Below, piece by piece: positions 5,614-8,890 of a stretch of DNA of 8,890 nucleotides (positions within the stretch are counted from its first letter, which is position 1; each line of letters opens with the position of its first letter). The DNA comes from Alphaproteobacteria bacterium. Lineage in GTDB: Bacteria > Pseudomonadota > Alphaproteobacteria > Geminicoccales > Geminicoccaceae. The stretch spans positions 1 to 8,890 of the forward strand of contig JALSGW010000380.1 in assembly GCA_026982585.1 (NCBI GenBank), written 5' to 3'. The notes beneath the pieces were generated by a model. That model was not told where the DNA came from, did not search any database, and was given only the letters and a program-made list of their open reading frames with translations. Both the position numbers and the translations under genes were made by a program.

Positions 5614-7134
5614 TCAGCCGGATCCGCTGCGGCGGGCGATCCAGTCGCGCACCCGGAATTTCAGCACCTTGCCCATGGCATTGCGCGGCAGCTCGTCCAT
5701 GAACACCACCTCCCTCGGATGTTTGTATCGGGCGACGCGGCCCCGGAACAACGCCAGCACCTGTTCTTCGTCGAGGTCGGGGTCGGCGGGCACCACCACC
5801 GCGACCGGTACCTCGCCCCAGCGCGGATCGGCCCGACCCACCACCACCGCGTCGCGGATGCGGGGGCACTCCCGCAGCACCGCCTCGAGTTCGGCGGGGT
5901 AGATGTTCTCGCCGCCGGAGACCACCACGTCCTTCTTGCGATCGACGATCCAGATGTCGCCCTCCGGATCGCGAAATCCCACATCTCCGCTGCGCAGCCA
6001 ACCGTCGGTCAACGCCTCCCGGGTCGCCGCCTCATCGGCCCAGTATTCGGTCATGACGTTCGGTCCCCGGATCCACACCTCGCCGCGGCGGCCGGGGGGC
6101 AGGTCGCGACCCCGTGCGTCGACGATGCGGATCTCCACATGGAGCGCCGGCTTGCCGGCCGCGCCGGGTTTGCGCAACGCGTCCTCGGCCCGCTGGTAGA
6201 CGGCGATCGGCGCGCTCTCGGTCAGCCCGTACACCTGGGCCGCCGGCACCCCGCGCCGGTTGAAGGCCTCGAGCAGGTGGAGCGGCACGGTCTGGGAGCC
6301 GCAGGCGATCATCCGCAAGCAGCCGAGGTCCACCTCGGGCCACAGCGGATGGTCCAAAAGCGCCTGCATGGTGGCGGGGACCAGCACCGTGAGGGTGGGC
6401 CGGTGGGTGCGGATCGCCTCGAGGGTGCGGCCGGGATCGAAGCGGGGGAGCAGGATCACTTCGGCACCCGCATGCAGGGCCGGGGTGGTCTGGATGTTGA
6501 GCCCGCCGACATGGAAGAGGGGCAGCACCGTGAGCACCCGGTCGCCGCTCGTGAGGTCGTGCATGTGGGCGGCGTTGACGGCGTTCCAGAACAACGCCTC
6601 CTGGCGCAGCACCGCGCCCTTGGGCCGGCCGGTGGTGCCGGAGGTGTAGACGATCAACAGGGCACAGCTGAGGTCGACGTGGGGATTGCGGTCATCCCCG
6701 CTCTCGTCCAGGAGCTCGTCCAGGGTCGCAACCTCGCCCGGTGTCGCCGCGGCGTTCAAAAGCCGCAGGTTCGGCATTCGGGCTCGAAGCTCCAGCCCGC
6801 GCTCCAGCCATCCGGGGGCCGACACCAGCGCCGATACGCCGGCGTGGCACAGAATGCCCTGTTGCTCCGGGGCTTCGAGCCGGGCGTTGAGGGGCACCAG
6901 CATGGCCCCGAGCCGGGCGCAGGCGAACAGAAGGGCGAGGAAATCCGGATGGTTGAAGCCGAGCCAGGCGAGCCGGTCGCCCCGGCGCACCCCAAGCTCC
7001 CGCTTCAGGCCCGCCGCCAGCCGGCGCACCCGTCGGGCGAACGCGCCGTAGGCGATCGCCTGCCCCTCGAAGCGAAGCGCGGTCTTTTGGGGGACGAAGG
7101 CGGCATGCCGGTCGAGCCAGCCGCTCAGATCCAC
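5614..7134 (-). CDS. Acyl-CoA synthetase (AMP-forming, ANL superfamily)
   Basis: The 506-residue enzyme activates a carboxylic acid, probably a fatty or aromatic acid, with ATP to an acyl-adenylate and then forms the CoA thioester. The complete motif set is present: the P-loop YTSGTTGRPKG at 163-173, PLFHVGG at 205-211, YGLTES at 302-307, RSGD at 381-384, the hinge region DRKKD at 398-402, GGENIYPAELE at 407-417, and the catalytic Lys489 in LPRNAMGKVLK. Length is normal for single-domain long/medium-chain acyl-CoA, malonyl-CoA or MenE-like ligases; the substrate cannot be decided, and no thiolation or other NRPS domain is attached. There is no signal peptide. The GTG start at 7134 is well supported by GGGGAGGAAACG directly upstream. 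It lies 39 bases after the ornithine-cyclodeaminase-family gene and is probably in the same operon. Confidence 0.93.
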   Translation of the reverse strand: MDLSGWLDRHAAFVPQKTALRFEGQAIAYGAFARRVRRLAAGLKRELGVRRGDRLAWLGFNHPDFLALLFACARLGAMLVPLNARLEAPEQQGILCHAGVSALVSAPGWLERGLELRARMPNLRLLNAAATPGEVATLDELLDESGDDRNPHVDLSCALLIVYTSGTTGRPKGAVLRQEALFWNAVNAAHMHDLTSGDRVLTVLPLFHVGGLNIQTTPALHAGAEVILLPRFDPGRTLEAIRTHRPTLTVLVPATMQALLDHPLWPEVDLGCLRMIACGSQTVPLHLLEAFNRRGVPAAQVYGLTESAPIAVYQRAEDALRKPGAAGKPALHVEIRIVDARGRDLPPGRRGEVWIRGPNVMTEYWADEAATREALTDGWLRSGDVGFRDPEGDIWIVDRKKDVVVSGGENIYPAELEAVLRECPRIRDAVVVGRADPRWGEVPVAVVVPADPDLDEEQVLALFRGRVARYKHPREVVFMDELPRNAMGKVLKFRVRDWIARRSGSG

Positions 7135-7173
7135 CGTTTCCTCCCCGCCCGGCCGGAGGCGCGCCGGTTGTCG

Positions 7174-8115
7174 TCAGTTGCCTTGGGCCACCACCAGAGC
7201 CGCGGCCACCAGATCCTCCACCGCACTCCCCACCGACTTGAAAAGGGTGATTTCGTCATCCCCGGTGCGGCCCTTCACCGCACCCGCGCACAGATCGTAG
7301 AGATCGCCCCGGATGTGTTGGGCCGAACAAAAGCCCTCGGCGATCGCCTGCAGAAGATCGCCCGCCTCCTCGAGCGCGCCCTCGCGGGTGTCCACGAACA
7401 CCCGGGCGCGGGCCACCAGCTCCCCGTCGCTCTCGCGCATGTCCGGGCGAAACGCTCCGACCAGATCCACGTGGGTGCCGGGCCGCACCCAGGAGCCGGG
7501 CACGAGCGGGGTGGTGCTGGTGGTGGCGCAGGTGACGATGTCGGCCGCTTCCACGGCGGTGCGGCGGCAGGAGGCCGGTTCCGCGGGAAGCCCGAGCGCG
7601 CGAAGCTGCTTTGCGAGCCGGGCCGCCTTCTCGGCGGTGCGGTTCCAGATCAGGATCCGTTCCAGCGGGCGGTTGCAGGCGTGGGCCCGGGCCAGATGCG
7701 GTGCCAGCGCCCCGGCGCCGATCACCGTCAGCACGCGGCTCTCCGGGCGGGCGAGGAAGCGCGCGGCGAGCGCCGAGGCGGCGGCGGTGCGGCGCAGGGT
7801 GAGCGCGGTGCCGTCCAAAACCGCCCTGGGCGTGCCGGTGGGGCCATCGAAGAGCAGGTAGACCGCCTGTACGGTCGGGACCCCAAGCCGTTCGTTGCCG
7901 GGACAGACGTGGACCAGCTTGACCCCCGTCTCGCGCCCCGGCCACCAGGCGGGCATCAGCAGCAGCGTCCCCTCCGCTCCTCCGGGCCCGGGCACGGTGT
8001 GCTGGTGCCGCACCGGGGCCCGCACGCCCTGGGCGAAGGCCTCGTGGAGGGCGTCCGCGAGCCGCGGATAGGGGAGACGGTCGTGGACGGTCGCGGAATC
8101 GAAATAGGGCAGCAT
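7174..8115 (-). CDS. Ornithine cyclodeaminase / mu-crystallin family protein
   Basis: The 313-residue cytosolic protein belongs to the NAD(P)-binding family that includes ornithine cyclodeaminase, delta-1-pyrroline-2-carboxylate/piperideine-2-carboxylate reductase and archaeal alanine dehydrogenase. The Rossmann motif VIGAGALAPHLA is at 131-142. Lys66 in GVKLVHV, Arg108/Arg109 in LTLRRTAA and Asp217 in HVDLVGAF occupy the places of the active-site Lys, Arg and Asp of ornithine cyclodeaminase. The C-terminal family signature ITLFKSVGSAVEDLVAA is at 289-305. Many members are imine reductases, so converting ornithine to proline is only one option. The ATG at 8115 lies three bases after the lapA stop; GAGG sits too close to it to be a good ribosome site, so coupled translation from lapA is likely. 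It occupies the place where lapB is usually found. Confidence 0.9.
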   Translation of the reverse strand: MLPYFDSATVHDRLPYPRLADALHEAFAQGVRAPVRHQHTVPGPGGAEGTLLLMPAWWPGRETGVKLVHVCPGNERLGVPTVQAVYLLFDGPTGTPRAVLDGTALTLRRTAAASALAARFLARPESRVLTVIGAGALAPHLARAHACNRPLERILIWNRTAEKAARLAKQLRALGLPAEPASCRRTAVEAADIVTCATTSTTPLVPGSWVRPGTHVDLVGAFRPDMRESDGELVARARVFVDTREGALEEAGDLLQAIAEGFCSAQHIRGDLYDLCAGAVKGRTGDDEITLFKSVGSAVEDLVAAALVVAQGN

Positions 8116-8118
8116 GCC

Positions 8119-8475
8119 TCAGGAACGATGCGGCAGGGCCAGCGCCTCCTCGCCGCGGGAGCGGCTTCGACCGCCCACGAGCTCCTCCTCCGCCTCCCGC
8201 CGCAGGCGCTCCTGATAGGCATAGCCGTGCAGCCGCCGGGCGAGCCTGCGGTTGGCGATCCTGAGCCGCAGCAGCTCCAGGGAGAGGGCGGCCGCGGCGA
8301 TCACCGCACCGAGCAGGAAGCCCGACAGGAACACCCCATAGAGGGGCAGATCCAGGCTCAGCTCGCTGGGCCACAGCCGCAGCTGCACCGGCGTGCGGTT
8401 GCCGATGGCGAGCAACACCAACGCCAGCACCCCCAGGGCGGCGAAGGCGAATCGCACCAGCTTCATCGCGCTCAT
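8119..8475 (-). CDS. lapA: Lipopolysaccharide assembly protein A (LapA domain)
   Basis: This small inner-membrane protein of 118 residues (or 115 from the second ATG at 8466) has two membrane segments, about 6-24 and 44-67, joined by a short loop with the family-typical NRTPVQLRLWP at 26-36. A basic, probably coiled cytosolic tail from about residue 70 follows. In Escherichia coli LapA (YciS) works with LapB (YciM) to control LPS synthesis by regulating LpxC turnover. The assignment rests on the two-segment architecture, the NxxPVxLxLWP motif and the position directly after ihfB, which it overlaps by four bases (ATGA, 8472-8475). The tail ends in a low-complexity Arg/Ser/Glu stretch. lapB is not the next gene. 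Confidence 0.85.
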   Translation of the reverse strand: MSAMKLVRFAFAALGVLALVLLAIGNRTPVQLRLWPSELSLDLPLYGVFLSGFLLGAVIAAAALSLELLRLRIANRRLARRLHGYAYQERLRREAEEELVGGRSRSRGEEALALPHRS

Positions 8476-8771
8476 GGCGCCACCATCGGGTCCTGGGCGT
8501 TCAGACGTTCCCGCAGCTCTTTGCCGGTCTTGAAGTGGGGGATGCGTTTTTTGGGCACGAACACGGTCTCGCCGGTGCGCGGATTGCGGCCCACCCGCGA
8601 TGGACGCTCGCGCACCGAAAAGGCCCCAAACCCGCGCAGTTCCACCCGTTCGCCCCGCTCGAGCGCGGCGCTGATGGTCTCGAAGACGGTGGCCACGATG
8701 CGCTCGATGTCCCGCTGGTAGAGATGGGGATTGGCCGCCGCCAGCCGCCTGATGAGCTCGGATCGCGTCAT
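8472..8771 (-). CDS. ihfB: Integration host factor subunit beta
   Basis: The 99-residue protein is the beta subunit of the DNA-bending heterodimer IHF, which binds and sharply bends specific DNA sites in transcription, replication and recombination. It matches the beta subunit clearly: MTRSELIRRLA at the start, ERVELRGFGAFSV (41-53), GRNPRTG (61-67) with the DNA-intercalating Pro64 at the beta-arm tip, and IPHFKTGKELRERL (77-90). The ATG at 8771 gives the standard family start and length; a longer frame to 8873 adds 34 residues with no family support. The upstream ribosome-binding site is modest (AGGCGG). ihfB is normally preceded by rpsA, which would lie beyond the right edge. The five C-terminal residues extend past the usual end. 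Confidence 0.96.
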   Translation of the reverse strand: MTRSELIRRLAAANPHLYQRDIERIVATVFETISAALERGERVELRGFGAFSVRERPSRVGRNPRTGETVFVPKKRIPHFKTGKELRERLNAQDPMVAP

Positions 8772-8890
8772 GACCGCCTGCGCCCGCATCCCCACGCCCG
8801 CAACCAAGCTGGCAGAGGGGTGGGAAGCCGTCAAGACGAGCCGGCGACGCGACCCGGAGGCGGGCTGCGGCACCGCGGCGGTTGCCGAGG
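8772..8890. other. Region upstream of ihfB
   Basis: This 119-base stretch to the right edge holds no gene I can support. Besides the weak promoter candidate, it contains a short bulged inverted repeat at 8869-8886 (GGCACCGC and GCGGTTGCC). No rpsA coding sequence is recognisable, so either rpsA ends further right or another gene precedes ihfB. Confidence 0.4.
8806..8834 (-). promoter_or_regulatory. Weak candidate promoter upstream of ihfB
   Basis: On the minus strand TTGACG (8834-8829) is a good -35 hexamer, followed after 17 bases by CAGCTT (8811-8806), a poor -10 match. The start would fall about 25-30 bases before the ihfB ATG. An own promoter for ihfB downstream of rpsA is known in E. 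coli, which makes this plausible, but the -10 element is weak. Confidence 0.25.

Noticed and set aside
5404..8721. Plus-strand open frame of 1105 codons opposite ihfB, lapA, the cyclodeaminase and the acyl-CoA ligase
   Set aside because: It is antisense to four genes with clear family motifs. The translation is rich in His, Gly, Arg and Gln with no domain, as expected when high third-position GC removes stop codons from the opposite strand.
8772..8873. N-terminal extension of IHF-beta to a start at 8873
   Set aside because: The 34 extra residues are low complexity, and the internal ATG at 8771 gives exactly the conserved family start MTRSELI.

Overview
The window is very GC-rich (roughly 70% by eye). 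Its gene order, ihfB followed by lapA, is the one found downstream of rpsA in gamma- and betaproteobacteria. Together with a phasin-like protein at the left edge this suggests a high-GC proteobacterium, most likely a gammaproteobacterium. That assignment is inference; there is no rRNA or other marker gene here.

Layout. At the left edge (2-442) the 3' part of a plus-strand gene for a possible phasin-like protein enters the window. Next is a 341-base stretch without a protein gene (443-783). It holds a near-ideal sigma70-type promoter (TATAAT at 523-528), a predicted structured RNA of about 125 nt (535-659) and a strong intrinsic terminator (627-659). No plus-strand gene follows, so this looks like a free-standing small RNA and not a leader. 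I could not match it to a known family.

From 8771 down to 784 everything is on the minus strand, in one tightly packed series read right to left: ihfB, lapA, an ornithine cyclodeaminase/mu-crystallin family protein, an acyl-CoA synthetase, a membrane protein of the MprF N-terminal (lysylphosphatidylglycerol synthase TM / UPF0104) type, an NnrU-family membrane protein, a histidine-phosphatase-superfamily protein, a PP2C-type Ser/Thr protein phosphatase and an M20 zinc dipeptidase. The junctions are 4-base ATGA overlaps (ihfB/lapA and PP2C/M20), 3-base gaps, or gaps of 21-39 bases. The one larger gap, just over 100 bases, lies before the PP2C gene and contains a possible leader ORF. Much of the series is therefore probably co-transcribed.

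How the genes work together. ihfB (nucleoid protein and regulator) and lapA (control of LPS synthesis) are housekeeping genes, but the usual next gene, lapB, is absent and the series continues with metabolic and membrane genes. Two phosphatases of unrelated folds sit near each other with no kinase in view. No mobile element, CRISPR array, tRNA or rRNA was seen. The most unusual item is the candidate small RNA.
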